Assembly: GCA_029240055.1 (NCBI GenBank)
Contig: JARBTT010000005.1
Location: 1 to 47,259, forward strand
Direction of reading: 5' to 3'
DNA: 47,259 bases
Source of the DNA: Anaerosinus sp.
GTDB taxonomy: Bacteria; Bacillota; Negativicutes; JARBTT01
In this document: in pieces, positions 13,262-23,329 of the stretch
Position numbering within the stretch: position 1 is the first letter of the stretch
Layout of the letters: each line of letters begins with the position of its first letter
Notes under the pieces: generated by a model
What the model was told of the DNA's origin: nothing
Seen by the model: only the letters and a program-made list of their open reading frames with translations
Databases searched by the model: none
Translations under genes and position numbers: made by a program

Positions 13262-14758
13262 TTATTTCTCCATATCTAGAGCCAGTTCAATCAATGTTCT
13301 CGTTGCAACACCACTCGCACCTTTGACGTTATATCCATTACTGCTTTTCAAATAGGCAGTACCTGCAATATCTATATGTGCCCAAGGTAGACCTTTTACG
13401 AAGCATTCAATAAACATGGCTGCTGTAATTGTTCCTGCCATACGTCCACCTGTGTTTTTTAGATCGGCAATATCACTTTTAAACTGTTCCTTATATTCTT
13501 CGTAATTTGGCAATTGCCACATTTTTTCTCCTGTTGACTTTGCTACTTTTAATAATGCATTACAAAGCTGCTCGTCATTACTTACAACACCTGATGCTAC
13601 ATGACCCAATGCGACAACGCAGGCCCCTGTGAGAGTCGCTATATCAATAATTTTTGTTGCCCCTAATGTAGTTGCATAGTGAACTGCATCAGCTAGGATT
13701 AGGCGGCCTTCTGCATCGGTATTATCAATTTCGATTGTAATACCACTCATTGATTTTACCACATCACCAGGCCTTGTTGCATGTCCTGACGGCATATTCT
13801 CGCAGCATGGGATCACCGCGAGTACATTGACCTTGGGCTGTAGTTGGCCAATCGCTTGCATTGCTGTTAGTACTGTTGCTGCACCTGCCATATCATCTTT
13901 CATTTCCCCCATACTGGAACTTGGTTTTAAAGATATACCACCACTATCGAAGGTAATCCCCTTACCGACATAAGCCAGGCATTCGTCGCTAGCTTTGTTA
14001 CCCGTATATTTTATCGTAATGAACTTAGGTGGTTCATTACTGCCTTTTGCTACAGCAAGAAAAGCGCCCATATCCAATTTTTTTATTGCAGCTAAATCCA
14101 TGATTTCTACTGTAAAATTGTCGTAAGCAGCCAACTTTTCTGCTTCCTGCGCCATATAGGTTGGCGTAACAGTACAAGCCGGATGATTGACTAAATCACG
14201 GCAGTGGCAAACGCTATCTGTAACAACCGTAGTTTTACTTACGATTGCCTTTGCAACGTCAACTAATATTTGATCTGGTTCAACAAGAACTATCGTTTCT
14301 AATGGCGCATTCTTTTCCGTCGATTTATAAAAATCAAATTGATATGCACCAAGTGTAACACCTTCTATAATCGCCTGCACAGCATCTGCATAGTCAAAAT
14401 TATAGTTTAGATTCGTATAAATGCCAATACTCTTCGCATTGATTTTTTTTGCTATCTGAATTGCCTTGCCAGAAAGGTTACGCAATTTATCACTTGTCAT
14501 TTCATTGAACTTGCCTGAGCCAACGATAATGACACTTTTTGCTTGTAGCATTTTCATTGTATGCAAGATATTAATCTCACCATAGTTTGCCGCCATTGGA
14601 TAGTTACTTAAAAATTGTTTAATCTGATCATCCATCGCTTTATTTAAAGTTTTAATTGGTAAATTATCTTCATTGGTAAAATCACCTCCAAAAATATTTA
14701 TCATTAAAACATCCTGTGCAAATGCATCTCCAACATTAGATATCACTTTTACTGACAT
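13262..14758 (-). CDS. pepA: Leucyl aminopeptidase (M17, PepA)
   Basis: Cytosolic two-metal exopeptidase that removes N-terminal residues from peptides. The M17 signature NTDAEGRLILAD is present. So are the metal/substrate segment VGKGITFDSGGISLKP and the catalytic-site stretch DDMAGAATV. The N-terminal macro-like domain is present too, giving a normal 498-aa length. I use the ATG at 14758, which follows GGAGGG; an upstream frame extension has no ribosome site. It is followed within one base by the PHP gene. Confidence 0.95.
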   Translation of the reverse strand: MSVKVISNVGDAFAQDVLMINIFGGDFTNEDNLPIKTLNKAMDDQIKQFLSNYPMAANYGEINILHTMKMLQAKSVIIVGSGKFNEMTSDKLRNLSGKAIQIAKKINAKSIGIYTNLNYNFDYADAVQAIIEGVTLGAYQFDFYKSTEKNAPLETIVLVEPDQILVDVAKAIVSKTTVVTDSVCHCRDLVNHPACTVTPTYMAQEAEKLAAYDNFTVEIMDLAAIKKLDMGAFLAVAKGSNEPPKFITIKYTGNKASDECLAYVGKGITFDSGGISLKPSSSMGEMKDDMAGAATVLTAMQAIGQLQPKVNVLAVIPCCENMPSGHATRPGDVVKSMSGITIEIDNTDAEGRLILADAVHYATTLGATKIIDIATLTGACVVALGHVASGVVSNDEQLCNALLKVAKSTGEKMWQLPNYEEYKEQFKSDIADLKNTGGRMAGTITAAMFIECFVKGLPWAHIDIAGTAYLKSSNGYNVKGASGVATRTLIELALDMEK

Positions 14759-14833
14759 TATTATCCCTCCAAAGATTATTACTATTATCATACCATACTA
14801 ACGGAGAAAATCAAAAATTTACTGTACTATATA

Positions 14834-14871
14834 AATAATAAACCCTGTTCATTTGAACAGGGTTTATTATT
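14834..14871. terminator. Intrinsic terminator between spoVS and pepA
   Basis: Perfect 18-bp stem (14834-14851 and 14854-14871) with a 2-nt loop and AT-rich flanks on both sides. Confidence 0.85.
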
Positions 14872-14887
14872 TATTTTTTCATCATCA

Positions 14888-15148
14888 TTATCTTGGTTCG
14901 ACGATTAATTTTATCGCCGTGCGTTCTTCACCATCAATTAAGATATCTGTAAAAGCTGGAATACATATTAGGTCAACTCCATGAGGAGCAACAAACCCTC
15001 GCGCAATCGCTACCGCTTTTACTGCTTGATTCAGAGCACCTGCACCTATGGCTTGCATTTCTGCACCACCACGTTCTCTCAAAACTCCTGCCAAAGCACC
15101 TGCTACAGAATTTGGATTAGATTTCGCTGATACCTTTAAAACTTCCAT
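14888..15148 (-). CDS. spoVS: Stage V sporulation protein S
   Basis: 86-aa Alba-like protein with the family's near-invariant start MEVLKVSAKSNPNSVAGALA and the later GAGALNQAVKAVAIARGFV and CIPAFTDI. In Bacillus it is needed for coat assembly and heat resistance. Related proteins bind nucleic acid. AAAGGAGGG lies before the ATG. It has its own sigma-H-like promoter (15209-15237) and a strong terminator, so it is a single-gene unit. Confidence 0.97.
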   Translation of the reverse strand: MEVLKVSAKSNPNSVAGALAGVLRERGGAEMQAIGAGALNQAVKAVAIARGFVAPHGVDLICIPAFTDILIDGEERTAIKLIVEPR

Positions 15149-15208
15149 GATTATTAGTACCCTCCTTTAATATTAAGAAAAAGAACTTATAAAAGATTTA
15201 CAGTATCA

Positions 15209-15237
15209 GTATTCTGTATTTAACAAAAAATTCCTTC
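15209..15237 (-). promoter_or_regulatory. Sigma-H-type promoter of spoVS
   Basis: The minus strand reads GAAGGAATT (-35; 15229-15237), 11 nt, ACAGAATAC (-10; 15209-15217). This fits the Bacillus sigma-H consensus RnAGGAwWW / RnnGAATwW with one mismatch. The start codon is about 60 nt downstream. Confidence 0.75.
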
Positions 15238-15273
15238 TTGAATTGTTGATAAATTTCAATTTTTTCCAATTAT

Positions 15274-16071
15274 TTATATTTCATCGTCCATTTCATCTTC
15301 ACGAATCATAATTCGTTTCACCTTTTGAACGATATTGGTGTGATCATTGATCATAATAATCAGACCACAAAATACATGAGGTCCACTGGCAATATCAAAT
15401 TTAACTGGCATTCCTGTTAAGAACTTTTTCACCACCAAATCTTTATCAACACCCAAAACAGAATTCCATGGTCCCACCATACCTAAATCTGTGATATAAG
15501 CGGTTCCTTTTGGTAAAATTCTTTCATCGGAAGTTTGAATGTGCGTATGTGTACCAACCATGCACGTAATCCTGCCGTCTAAATACCAGCCCATCGCCAT
15601 CTTTTCCGAAGTAGTTTCAGCATGAAAATCAAAGAGGATCGTATCACATTGTGCTGCCAAATGCTCAAGGATTTCATCTGCTTTGCGAAAAGGACAATCC
15701 ATATCTGGCATAAACGTTCTTCCTGAAAGATTAACAACACCAATTTTTTTATCATTTATCTCAAAAATACAGTACCCTTTGCCTGGGGTTTGCGGTGGAT
15801 AATTTGCTGGACGAATCAAATAGGGTTCTTCGTCGATAAATTGAAGGATTTCCCTTTTGTCCCATATATGATTCCCGGAGGTCACAACATCAACTCCAGC
15901 AGAAAATATTTCATCCAAAACCTTCTTAGTAATGCCCACACCACCAGCAGAGTTCTCTCCATTTGCAACAACCATATCTAACTGATACTTTGTTTTCAAG
16001 GTAGGAATATACTGCATAGCCGCTTGCCTACCAGATTTTCCATAGATGTCACCAATCATCAGTATATTCAA
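15274..16071 (-). CDS. ymdB: YmdB-type metallophosphoesterase
   Basis: Calcineurin-like phosphoesterase of the YmdB (TIGR00282) group: ILMIGDIYGKSGRQ, ANGENSAGG, TSGNHIWDK, LFDFHAETTSEK and VGTHTHIQTSD provide the two-metal site. In Bacillus YmdB is a cAMP phosphodiesterase involved in biofilm and colony decisions. The length (265 aa) is standard. It is downstream of rny and a hypothetical gene on the same strand, the common rny-ymdB neighbourhood. Confidence 0.93.
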   Translation of the reverse strand: MNILMIGDIYGKSGRQAAMQYIPTLKTKYQLDMVVANGENSAGGVGITKKVLDEIFSAGVDVVTSGNHIWDKREILQFIDEEPYLIRPANYPPQTPGKGYCIFEINDKKIGVVNLSGRTFMPDMDCPFRKADEILEHLAAQCDTILFDFHAETTSEKMAMGWYLDGRITCMVGTHTHIQTSDERILPKGTAYITDLGMVGPWNSVLGVDKDLVVKKFLTGMPVKFDIASGPHVFCGLIIMINDHTNIVQKVKRIMIREDEMDDEI

Positions 16072-16088
16072 TTCTTAGCCCCCAAAAA

Positions 16089-16607
16089 CTATTTATTAAA
16101 AACCATCACGCGACCTTCTTCGCGTATCCCAATCAAATTAGTCGCCATTTGACTAAGCTTCATATTACCTATCATATTATCAATAAAATCTTCCTGAAAT
16201 ATACCATCTTCTTCCGCAGGGGTTGTATTACCATCCGTAACGAGTGACTCTTTAAAATTTTCTTTCATTAACGTACTAATCAAAGCAATTTCGCCCTTTG
16301 ATAAAGTATCCATATCTCGAACAAAACTAATAAAAGCAACATCCTCATAACTGCTCATTTTGATATCTATTTTATTACTTTTAAAACCTTCTAAGGTATG
16401 ATAAGTTAATATACTACGAAAAATCATGTCTTTCACCAATAGAAATTCCTTCTTCGATGGCATTTTGTTTAAGACAAATGTCATCTTTAGTGAATCATTG
16501 ATTGGTTCAAAATTAAGAGTACCAATTTCCGGATAGCAAACAAGTATGGATACTAACAAATTGACACCGTCAGTATTTAATTTATCTTCTTGTTCTAGTT
16601 TCATCAT
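16089..16607 (-). CDS. Conserved-looking hypothetical protein (172 aa)
   Basis: An acidic soluble protein with no signal or membrane segment. Its first third (LVSILVCYPEIGTLNFEPIN) and the middle VAFISFVRDMDTLSKGEIAL look like alternating strands and helices of a compact alpha/beta fold. It sits between rny and ymdB, 17 nt before ymdB, so it is probably cotranscribed with it. GGTGAT precedes paired ATG codons at 16607 and 16604; an ATG at 16616 is less favoured. No known domain is recognised. Confidence 0.7.
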   Translation of the reverse strand: MMKLEQEDKLNTDGVNLLVSILVCYPEIGTLNFEPINDSLKMTFVLNKMPSKKEFLLVKDMIFRSILTYHTLEGFKSNKIDIKMSSYEDVAFISFVRDMDTLSKGEIALISTLMKENFKESLVTDGNTTPAEEDGIFQEDFIDNMIGNMKLSQMATNLIGIREEGRVMVFNK

Positions 16608-16723
16608 AATCACCATCCAACAAATTAGTCTATTGATAGGAATAATAGAAATGTAATTCCAACATAGTATTCCTATTCGATGTATTTAATTTAATTCCTT
16701 TCAATACTTTATATAAAAATATC

Positions 16724-16756
16724 AAAAACGACCCTGCATTATACAAGGTCGTTAAT
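16724..16756 (-). terminator. Intrinsic terminator after rny
   Basis: AACGACC / GGTCGTT stem (16727-16733 and 16747-16753). The minus-strand RNA continues into TTTTTGATATTTTT. Confidence 0.7.
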
Positions 16757-16765
16757 TTTGCTAAA

Positions 16766-18310
16766 TTATTTTGCGTAATCAACTGCACGCGTTTCGCGTA
16801 TTACTGTTACACGAATCTGTCCCGGATATTCAAGCTCACTTTCTATTCTCTTCACAATATCACGAGCTAAGCCGACAGACGTAACGTCATCGATTTTATC
16901 TGGTTTTACCATAATACGGATTTCACGGCCTGCCTGAATAGCGAACGATCTATCTACGCCTTCGAAGGATTCGGCAATTTCTTCTAAGCGAGTTAAGCGT
17001 TTCAAATAGCTTTCAAGACTTTCACGACGAGCACCAGGACGCGCTGCAGACACCGCATCTGCCGCAGATACAAGCACCGCTTGTACTGTATTAAACTCTA
17101 TATCTCCATGATGGGCTGCGATACAATTGATAACTTCAGCGGATTCACGATATTTTTTCGCTAAATCAGCACCAATTGTTACATGTGGACCTTCTACTTC
17201 ATGATCAACAGCTTTCCCAAGATCATGTAGTAATCCACCACGTTTTGCAAGCATAACATCGACACCAAGTTCTGCTGCCATAACACCCGCTAAATGTGAA
17301 ACTTCAATAGAATGTTTTAAAACATTTTGGCCATAACTAGTTCTATATTTCAAACGTCCTAATAATCTTATAACTTCTGGATGCAATCCATGAACACCAG
17401 TTTCAAAGGTTGCTTGCTCACCAGCTTCTTTAATGCGTTGTTCCACTTCTTTTTGCGCTTTTTCAACCATTTCTTCGATACGTGCCGGATGAATACGACC
17501 ATCGGCAATCAATTTTTCCAAGGCGATTCTTGCCACTTCACGTCGTACAGGATCAAAGCCTGATAATATTACAGCTTCTGGAGTATCATCAATAATTAAA
17601 TCAATCCCAGTAAGAGTTTCTAATGTACGAATATTACGACCTTCACGACCGATAATTCTACCTTTCATTTCATCATTTGGCAATGCAACTACGGATACTG
17701 TTGTTTCAGCAACATGATCTGCCGCACAACGTTGAATTGCTAAAGAAATGATATTACGAGCACGTTTGTCAGCTTCTTCTTTCGCTTGTTGCTCTAACTC
17801 TTTTATCATCATTGCTGTTTCGTGTTTAATTTCTTCTTCCACATTGGCAAGTAACATTGTACGCGCTTCTTCGGAATTTAAACTAGAAATTCTTTCAAGT
17901 TCAGACAGCTGTTTTTCGTGCAATTCATTCACTTTTTCTTGACACTTATCAACTTCAGTTTCTTTACCAGCAAGCATTTCTTCTTTTTTCTCAAGGGAAT
18001 CGATTTTTCTATCAAGGTTTTCTTCTTTTTGAACCAATCTACGTTCTAAACGTTGCAAATCATTACGACGTTCTTTTGTTTCTTTGTCTAATTCTAAGCG
18101 TAACTTATGAATATCTTCTTTCGCTTCTAGTAACGCTTCTTTTTTCCTAGCCTCACCTTTTTGTTCCGCATCCGTAACAATTTTTTTTGCTACATCCTCC
18201 GCTGAACCAATTTGTGACTCGGCTGTCTTTTTTCTCGACCAATAACCAATACCTGCACCAATAACTACCGCAAGTATTACAGACAATAATATCTCAACGA
18301 TAATTCTCAC
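16766..18310 (-). CDS. rny: Ribonuclease Y
   Basis: Membrane-anchored endoribonuclease that begins mRNA decay in many Bacillota. The parts are an N-terminal transmembrane helix (residues 4-24), a long charged coiled coil (about 30-200), a KH RNA-binding domain ([19 protein letters not shown]), an HD phosphohydrolase domain with [10 protein letters not shown] and [10 protein letters not shown], and the C-terminal family domain. The length (514 aa) is normal. A sigma-A promoter with a leader of about 150 nt precedes it. Confidence 0.97.
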   Translation of the reverse strand: MRIIVEILLSVILAVVIGAGIGYWSRKKTAESQIGSAEDVAKKIVTDAEQKGEARKKEALLEAKEDIHKLRLELDKETKERRNDLQRLERRLVQKEENLDRKIDSLEKKEEMLAGKETEVDKCQEKVNELHEKQLSELERISSLNSEEARTMLLANVEEEIKHETAMMIKELEQQAKEEADKRARNIISLAIQRCAADHVAETTVSVVALPNDEMKGRIIGREGRNIRTLETLTGIDLIIDDTPEAVILSGFDPVRREVARIALEKLIADGRIHPARIEEMVEKAQKEVEQRIKEAGEQATFETGVHGLHPEVIRLLGRLKYRTSYGQNVLKHSIEVSHLAGVMAAELGVDVMLAKRGGLLHDLGKAVDHEVEGPHVTIGADLAKKYRESAEVINCIAAHHGDIEFNTVQAVLVSAADAVSAARPGARRESLESYLKRLTRLEEIAESFEGVDRSFAIQAGREIRIMVKPDKIDDVTSVGLARDIVKRIESELEYPGQIRVTVIRETRAVDYAK

Positions 18311-18378
18311 ACCCCCTCTTAACTATATTTATTAGTCCCATAAAATAGATGTTTACAATCTATTTTTTAACCTTCATT

Positions 18379-18407
18379 TATCAATTGCTTCCCTCTTACA
18401 ATTGATA
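18379..18407 (-). promoter_or_regulatory. Leader hairpin of rny
   Basis: TATCAATTG / CAATTGATA, a 9-bp perfect stem. Its 11-nt loop on the RNA strand contains AAGAGGGAA. It lies between the rny promoter and the start codon, with no T-run, so it is more likely a stability or binding element than a terminator. Confidence 0.5.
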
Positions 18408-18465
18408 GTGCTTTTCTAAGCAATAAAATACTATAAAATCATTTTGGCATAACTGTACAAATTCC

Positions 18466-18494
18466 ATTTTAAAGGTTTTTGAAAGTAGTGTCAA
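18466..18494 (-). promoter_or_regulatory. Sigma-A promoter of rny
   Basis: TTGACA (-35; 18489-18494), 17 nt, TAAAAT (-10; 18466-18471) on the minus strand. Confidence 0.75.
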
Positions 18495-18520
18495 GCTAGG
18501 CTGTGTGTATATTAGAAAAG

Positions 18521-18545
18521 TATAAAATCAGAACATGATTTTATA
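18521..18545 (-). terminator. Terminator after recX
   Basis: 10-bp AT-rich stem (18521-18530 and 18536-18545), 20 nt after the recX stop. It lies just upstream of the rny promoter. Confidence 0.5.
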
Positions 18546-18565
18546 TTTTGAAGCATTACAATCCA

Positions 18566-19042
18566 TCAATAATTTTCTTCAAATTTAGTATATTGTGAAA
18601 CAGCTTTTCCAATGACTGCTGTGGTAAAACCTTTACCATATAAATATTTCATCATCAGTTTTACGTCAACGGATTCTGGAGACTTATATTTTTGTAAAAG
18701 TATCTTTTGTGCTATCGCAAGTTCACCCTCATCGTCCATCTGATTCTTATACGGTTCCACTATGCTGCGTGAAAAACCTTTTTGCATTAACTTCTGTAAA
18801 ATATAATTTAAGCTATACTTTTCGGCGCGACAATACTCTTTAAATAACGAATCACAAAGCGTGGCATCATCTAGATAGCCACGCTTTGTTAAAGTTTCAA
18901 CTGCATCATTTATTTCTTCGTTTAAATAACCTTTGCGTTGTAATTTTATTTTTAGCTCTTCAGTTCCGTGCGAACGAATTGCTAACATATCTACAGCGGA
19001 CACTAATGCTGTTTTTTTAGTCTTCGGTTGTTTCAGCATCAT
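18566..19042 (-). CDS. recX: Regulatory protein RecX
   Basis: RecX modulates RecA filaments. The 158-aa protein has the family's three-helix repeats: [40 protein letters not shown] and [17 protein letters not shown], with a final [13 protein letters not shown]. The start overlaps the recA 3' end by 26 nt, so expression is coupled with recA and shares its SOS control. Confidence 0.93.
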   Translation of the reverse strand: MMLKQPKTKKTALVSAVDMLAIRSHGTEELKIKLQRKGYLNEEINDAVETLTKRGYLDDATLCDSLFKEYCRAEKYSLNYILQKLMQKGFSRSIVEPYKNQMDDEGELAIAQKILLQKYKSPESVDVKLMMKYLYGKGFTTAVIGKAVSQYTKFEENY

Positions 19043-20060
19043 TTGCTTTTTCCTCTACGACAACAGGTGTAGTTACAATTAATTGCGCCCTAATTTTAGC
19101 TTCTACTTCAGCCGTTATATTTTTATTGTCACGTAAAAATTCTTTTACATTTTCTCTGCCTTGTCCCAAACGAGTGCCAGCATAAGAATACCAAGCACCA
19201 CTTTTTTCAATAATCTCCATTTCTGTTCCAAGGTCTACAATACAACCTTCATGAGAAACGCCCTGTCCATACATAATATCAAATTCAGCTTGTTTAAATG
19301 GTGGAGCAATTTTATTTTTAACAACTTTAATTCTGGTTCTATTACCTACCATTTCATTGCCTTGTTTTAATATATCAATTTTACGAACATCTAGACGAAT
19401 GGTAGCATAGAATTTTAACGCCCGACCGCCAGTTGTCGTTTCAGGACTACCAAACATAACGCCAACTTTTTCACGAATTTGGTTAATAAATACTACGGTA
19501 GTATGAGATTTACTGATGACACCAGTTAATTTACGCATAGCTTGTGACATCAAGCGTGCTTGCAAACCAACATGGGAATCTCCCATTTCACCCTCGATTT
19601 CTGCTTTTGGTACTAACGCCGCAACAGAGTCAATAACAACGACATCAATTGCCCCACTCCGAACCAAGGCATCAGCAATTTCTAATGCTTGTTCTCCGTT
19701 ATCTGGTTGTGAAATAAGTAAGTTATCTGTATCAACACCAAGTTTTTTTGCATAAATAGGATCTAAGGCATGTTCGGCATCTATAAAGGCTGCAATACCA
19801 CCTAATTTTTGTGCTTCTGCGATAACATGTAACGCGATTGTTGTTTTCCCTGAAGACTCTGGACCATAAATTTCAACAATACGTCCTCGTGGAAGCCCAC
19901 CAACGCCTAAAGCAATATCTAATGGTAATGTCCCTGTAGGAATTACCTCTATATTCATTTTCGCAGAGGCTTCTCCCAATTTCATGATAGAACCTTTACC
20001 AAAATCTTTTTCTATTTGTTTCATCGCATTTTCTAAAGCTTTTACTTTATCAATCGCCAT
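19017..20060 (-). CDS. recA: Recombinase A
   Basis: ATP-dependent strand-exchange protein and SOS coprotease. Walker A GPESSGKT, the [20 protein letters not shown] Walker B/loop 1 region, QALRK-type MRKLTG, loop 2 [20 protein letters not shown], and [12 protein letters not shown] at the interface are all visible. The start is the ATG of MAIDKVKAL at 20060; the frame extends six codons further, but the GGGGCGG ribosome site lies inside that extension. The length (347 aa) is normal. Confidence 0.98.
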   Translation of the reverse strand: MAIDKVKALENAMKQIEKDFGKGSIMKLGEASAKMNIEVIPTGTLPLDIALGVGGLPRGRIVEIYGPESSGKTTIALHVIAEAQKLGGIAAFIDAEHALDPIYAKKLGVDTDNLLISQPDNGEQALEIADALVRSGAIDVVVIDSVAALVPKAEIEGEMGDSHVGLQARLMSQAMRKLTGVISKSHTTVVFINQIREKVGVMFGSPETTTGGRALKFYATIRLDVRKIDILKQGNEMVGNRTRIKVVKNKIAPPFKQAEFDIMYGQGVSHEGCIVDLGTEMEIIEKSGAWYSYAGTRLGQGRENVKEFLRDNKNITAEVEAKIRAQLIVTTPVVVEEKANDAETTED

Positions 20061-20089
20061 ATAATCCGCCCCTTTCATTATCTTTTATT

Positions 20090-20118
20090 ATTTTACAAAC
20101 ATTTGTTCGTAAAGTCAA
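20090..20118 (-). promoter_or_regulatory. recA promoter with LexA (SOS) box
   Basis: TTGACT (20113-20118), 17 nt, TAAAAT (20090-20095) on the minus strand. The spacer contains the Gram-positive LexA box CGAACAAATGTTTG (20096-20109), so LexA would block RNA polymerase directly. Confidence 0.88.
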
Positions 20119-20231
20119 TACTTGTTTTAGTTTGCATTCGACAATCATATAGCAAAACCTTTTTAAATAAAATTAAAAGACCAAATTTCGCCTTTTATAA
20201 AAATGCACTGTTCCTTTTAGTAGCCCTATGC

Positions 20232-20275
20232 AAAATAGGATTACTACAAAAATAAATTTGTAATAATCCTATTTT
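20232..20275 (-). terminator. Intrinsic terminator after DEAD-box helicase gene
   Basis: 19-bp stem (20232-20250 and 20257-20275) with one G-U pair in the minus-strand RNA and an A/T-rich end. Confidence 0.75.
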
Positions 20276-20299
20276 AATACTAGGGATTATAGCAGTCGA

Positions 20300-21892
20300 T
20301 TAGCGACTTTTTGCTGGTTCTATGTTGATTTTATAGCCTTTCAATGTGTTTTTATGCATTACAGCTAAAACACGTTCTGCTACATCTTCTGGAACTTCAA
20401 CGAAAGTAAAACGATCATAGATGTTGATAACACCGATAATGTTACCAGGGATATCTGCTTCTGCTGCAAACGCACGCACAATATCTTCTGGACGAATTTT
20501 TTGGCTGCGACCAATGTTCATGAACAAACGAACCATACCTGGTGATCCACCGGTATTTTCCATTTTAGAAGAAATTACTGTAGTAGCTTCTTCTTCTTTT
20601 TCTTTGAAACCTTCTACCGACAATTTCACTGCTGCAGCTGCAACATCTACAATATCATACTCTGCTGATAAATCAGAAATGATCGTATGGTAATCAGCAA
20701 ATTTATTATTTGCTAACGTTTTTAACAAACGATCTTTGATTAATTCACGTTGGCGTTCCAAAATGTCAGCGAAAGATGGTAATGCTTTACGAACAATTTT
20801 GGTTTTTGCTAAACGTTCAATTAATTTTAATTGACGATATTCACGTGGATCGATAAAGGTCATTGCTACACCTTTTTTACCCGCACGACCAGTACGACCA
20901 ATTCTGTGTACATAAGATTCATGATCTTGTGGAATATCGTAGTTGATTACGTGTGTAATATCATCAATATCAATACCACGTGCAGCAACATCAGTTGCAA
21001 CTAAAATTTCTAATTTTCCTTCACGGAATTTTTTCATAACACGATCACGTTGTGATTGGCTTAAATCGCCATGCAGACCATCGGACATATACCCACGCGC
21101 TTGAAGTGATGCAACAAGATCATCTACGCCTTTTTTCGTACGACAGAAAATAATGATTTTTCCTGTTTCTTCCACATCTAATACGCGGCATAAGCTTTCT
21201 AACTTCTCACGTGTTTCATAGTAAACTTGATCAATCAATGGAACTGTCAAATTCTCGCGACTGATTGTTATCGTTTTAGGATTGTTCATATATTTACCAG
21301 CAATTTTTGCGATTGGGCCTGGCATTGTCGCTGAAAATAATAATGTTTGACGATCTTCGCTAGATAATTGTTCTAAAATAGCTTCGATATCATCAACAAA
21401 GCCCATATCTAACATTTCATCTGCTTCATCAAGAATTAATGTTTTTACGTTTTCTAATTTGATTGTGTTACGACGAATATGGTCAAGTAAACGTCCTGGT
21501 GTACCAACAACGATTTGAACACCAAATTTTAAAGAACGAATTTGACGGTCGATCGATTGTCCGCCGTAAATTGGTAATGTTTTAACACGTTTGTATTTAC
21601 CGATTTTATTAAATTCTTCTGCGATTTGAATTGCAAGTTCACGTGTTGGTGTAAGTACCAATGCTTGGATATGACGGCTGCCATCCACTATTTTTTCAAT
21701 CGTAGGAATACCAAAAGCCGCTGTTTTACCAGTACCAGTTTGTGCTTGACCTACTACGTCATGACCTTCTAATACCAATGGAATGGTTTGACTTTGAATT
21801 GGTGATGGTTCTTCAAACCCCATATCACTTACTGCTTGTAATAATTTTTTACTTAATTCAATTTCACCAAATGTAGTTATATCTTTTTTCAA
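20300..21892 (-). CDS. deaD: DEAD-box ATP-dependent RNA helicase with DbpA-type RNA-binding domain
   Basis: Remodels RNA in cold response, ribosome assembly or decay. Motifs in order are the Q motif (GFEEPSPIQSQTIP), Walker A AQTGTGKT, PTRELA, DEAD in LILDEADEMLD, SAT, and HRIGRTGRAG. From about residue 450 a DbpA/CsdA-type RNA-binding domain follows (VRLFMNIGRSQKIRPEDIVR through FTFVEVP). The start is TTG, 9 nt after AGGAGG. It follows cinA by 20 nt and is probably cotranscribed. The symbol deaD is by family; cshA would be an equal choice. Confidence 0.93.
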   Translation of the reverse strand: MKKDITTFGEIELSKKLLQAVSDMGFEEPSPIQSQTIPLVLEGHDVVGQAQTGTGKTAAFGIPTIEKIVDGSRHIQALVLTPTRELAIQIAEEFNKIGKYKRVKTLPIYGGQSIDRQIRSLKFGVQIVVGTPGRLLDHIRRNTIKLENVKTLILDEADEMLDMGFVDDIEAILEQLSSEDRQTLLFSATMPGPIAKIAGKYMNNPKTITISRENLTVPLIDQVYYETREKLESLCRVLDVEETGKIIIFCRTKKGVDDLVASLQARGYMSDGLHGDLSQSQRDRVMKKFREGKLEILVATDVAARGIDIDDITHVINYDIPQDHESYVHRIGRTGRAGKKGVAMTFIDPREYRQLKLIERLAKTKIVRKALPSFADILERQRELIKDRLLKTLANNKFADYHTIISDLSAEYDIVDVAAAAVKLSVEGFKEKEEEATTVISSKMENTGGSPGMVRLFMNIGRSQKIRPEDIVRAFAAEADIPGNIIGVINIYDRFTFVEVPEDVAERVLAVMHKNTLKGYKINIEPAKSR

Positions 21893-21912
21893 ATTATATA
21901 TCCTCCTAAAAT

Positions 21913-23154
21913 TTAAATTTCTTGTGTATAACGTCTTACAATATCTAACGCCGTTTGCGATGTACGATACTTGATATATTTACGTTTACCATTAAAATTA
22001 TTTTTATATACTTTAGTTCCAAGCTTTCCTGTAATTGCAATGTAAACTAAGCCTACTGGTTTTTCTTCACTTCCGCCTCCTGGGCCCGCAATACCAGTAA
22101 CACCTACGCCAATATCCGTATGGAACTTCTTTGCAATACCTTCTGCCATCGCAATTGCAACTTCTTCACTAACCGCACCTTTTGCCGTCAAAACGTCCTC
22201 AGATACGTTTAGCTCACTTTTTTTCACTTCATCTGTATAAGATACTACCGATCCATAAACATAGCTTGAGCTGCCTGCTACATCAGTTAAGCGGCTAGTA
22301 ATCAAACCACCAGTGCAAGATTCGGCACACGCAATCGTTAATTTCTTATCCGTAAGTAGCTGTCCAACGACTTCTTCCATATCGCCATCGTCAATGGTAA
22401 AAATAAATTCACCTACGCGATTGCGGATTTCAGTTTCGACTTTACCGATAAGTACAAGTGCTTCTTCCTTTGTATCAGCTTTTGCAGTAATACGAACAAT
22501 TACTTCGCCTAGTCTTGCAAGAAGCGCCAGAGTTGGATTTCCTTGGGTCAAAATCAAATCTTTGATTTTGTCTTCTAATAACGATTCGCCAATTCCAAAT
22601 GTATTTAAAACCCTTGACACGATGACGCTTTTGCAGCCATATTTTTTAGATAAATACGGTACTATTTTTAACCTAAACATATCTTTTAATTCATGTGGTG
22701 GCCCAGGTAAATTAATAATTATCTTACCTTCATGCTCCAGCACAATTCCTGGTGCGGTTCCACAAGCATTATCTAATACAATCGCACCTTCCGGAATCAT
22801 CGCTTGACGAATATTATTATCCGTCATTTCAATGCCACGGAATGTAAATCTTTGTTTAATATTATCTAAACTTGGCTGATGTAACTTCATTTCAAGATCA
22901 AATAAACTAGCTGTAACCAATTTTGTAATATCACCTTGTGTTGGTCCAAGACCACCAGAAGTGATCACAATATCAGCACGACTTAATGCAAGCTTTAACA
23001 CCTCTGTCATTCGCTGACGATTGTCACCAATCGTTGTTTGATATAACACATCAAGACCCAATTTATTTAACTCTTCTGCTAGGTATGCAGAATTGGTATT
23101 TACGATCTGTCCCAGTAATAGTTCTGTCCCAGTTGTTACAATTTCAACAATCAT
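21913..23154 (-). CDS. cinA: CinA family protein (nicotinamide mononucleotide deamidase / competence-damage protein)
   Basis: Two domains. The N-terminal MoCF/COG1058 domain starts IVTTGTELLLGQIVNTN and includes TSGGLGPTQGD and NLPGPPHELKDMF. The C-terminal PncC-type NMN deamidase domain has LTIACAESCTGGLI and GVGVTGIAGPGGGSEEKPVG. I choose the ATG at 23154, after GGAGAGGAG; the frame extends 15 codons upstream through that ribosome site. The length (413 aa) is normal. It recycles NMN; the competence link is species-specific. Confidence 0.94.
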   Translation of the reverse strand: MIVEIVTTGTELLLGQIVNTNSAYLAEELNKLGLDVLYQTTIGDNRQRMTEVLKLALSRADIVITSGGLGPTQGDITKLVTASLFDLEMKLHQPSLDNIKQRFTFRGIEMTDNNIRQAMIPEGAIVLDNACGTAPGIVLEHEGKIIINLPGPPHELKDMFRLKIVPYLSKKYGCKSVIVSRVLNTFGIGESLLEDKIKDLILTQGNPTLALLARLGEVIVRITAKADTKEEALVLIGKVETEIRNRVGEFIFTIDDGDMEEVVGQLLTDKKLTIACAESCTGGLITSRLTDVAGSSSYVYGSVVSYTDEVKKSELNVSEDVLTAKGAVSEEVAIAMAEGIAKKFHTDIGVGVTGIAGPGGGSEEKPVGLVYIAITGKLGTKVYKNNFNGKRKYIKYRTSQTALDIVRRYTQEI

Positions 23155-23230
23155 TTTTCTTTCTCCTCTCCACTTTTCATAAGCCCTATCGTCGCACAAA
23201 ATGCATTAATTAAATTTAACTCGGTAAACA

Positions 23231-23261
23231 AAAAATAGCAGGTTCTCTACCCCACTATTTT
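23231..23261 (-). terminator. Weak terminator between rimO and cinA
   Basis: AAAATAG ... CTATTTT arms with an imperfect GG/CC interior, followed by a T-run on the minus strand. Confidence 0.4.
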
Positions 23262-23329
23262 CCTATATTCGTCCACTTAATTCTACATTGAATCACACGT
23301 CTAATTGAAAAATTTTACTATTCAGCTTA

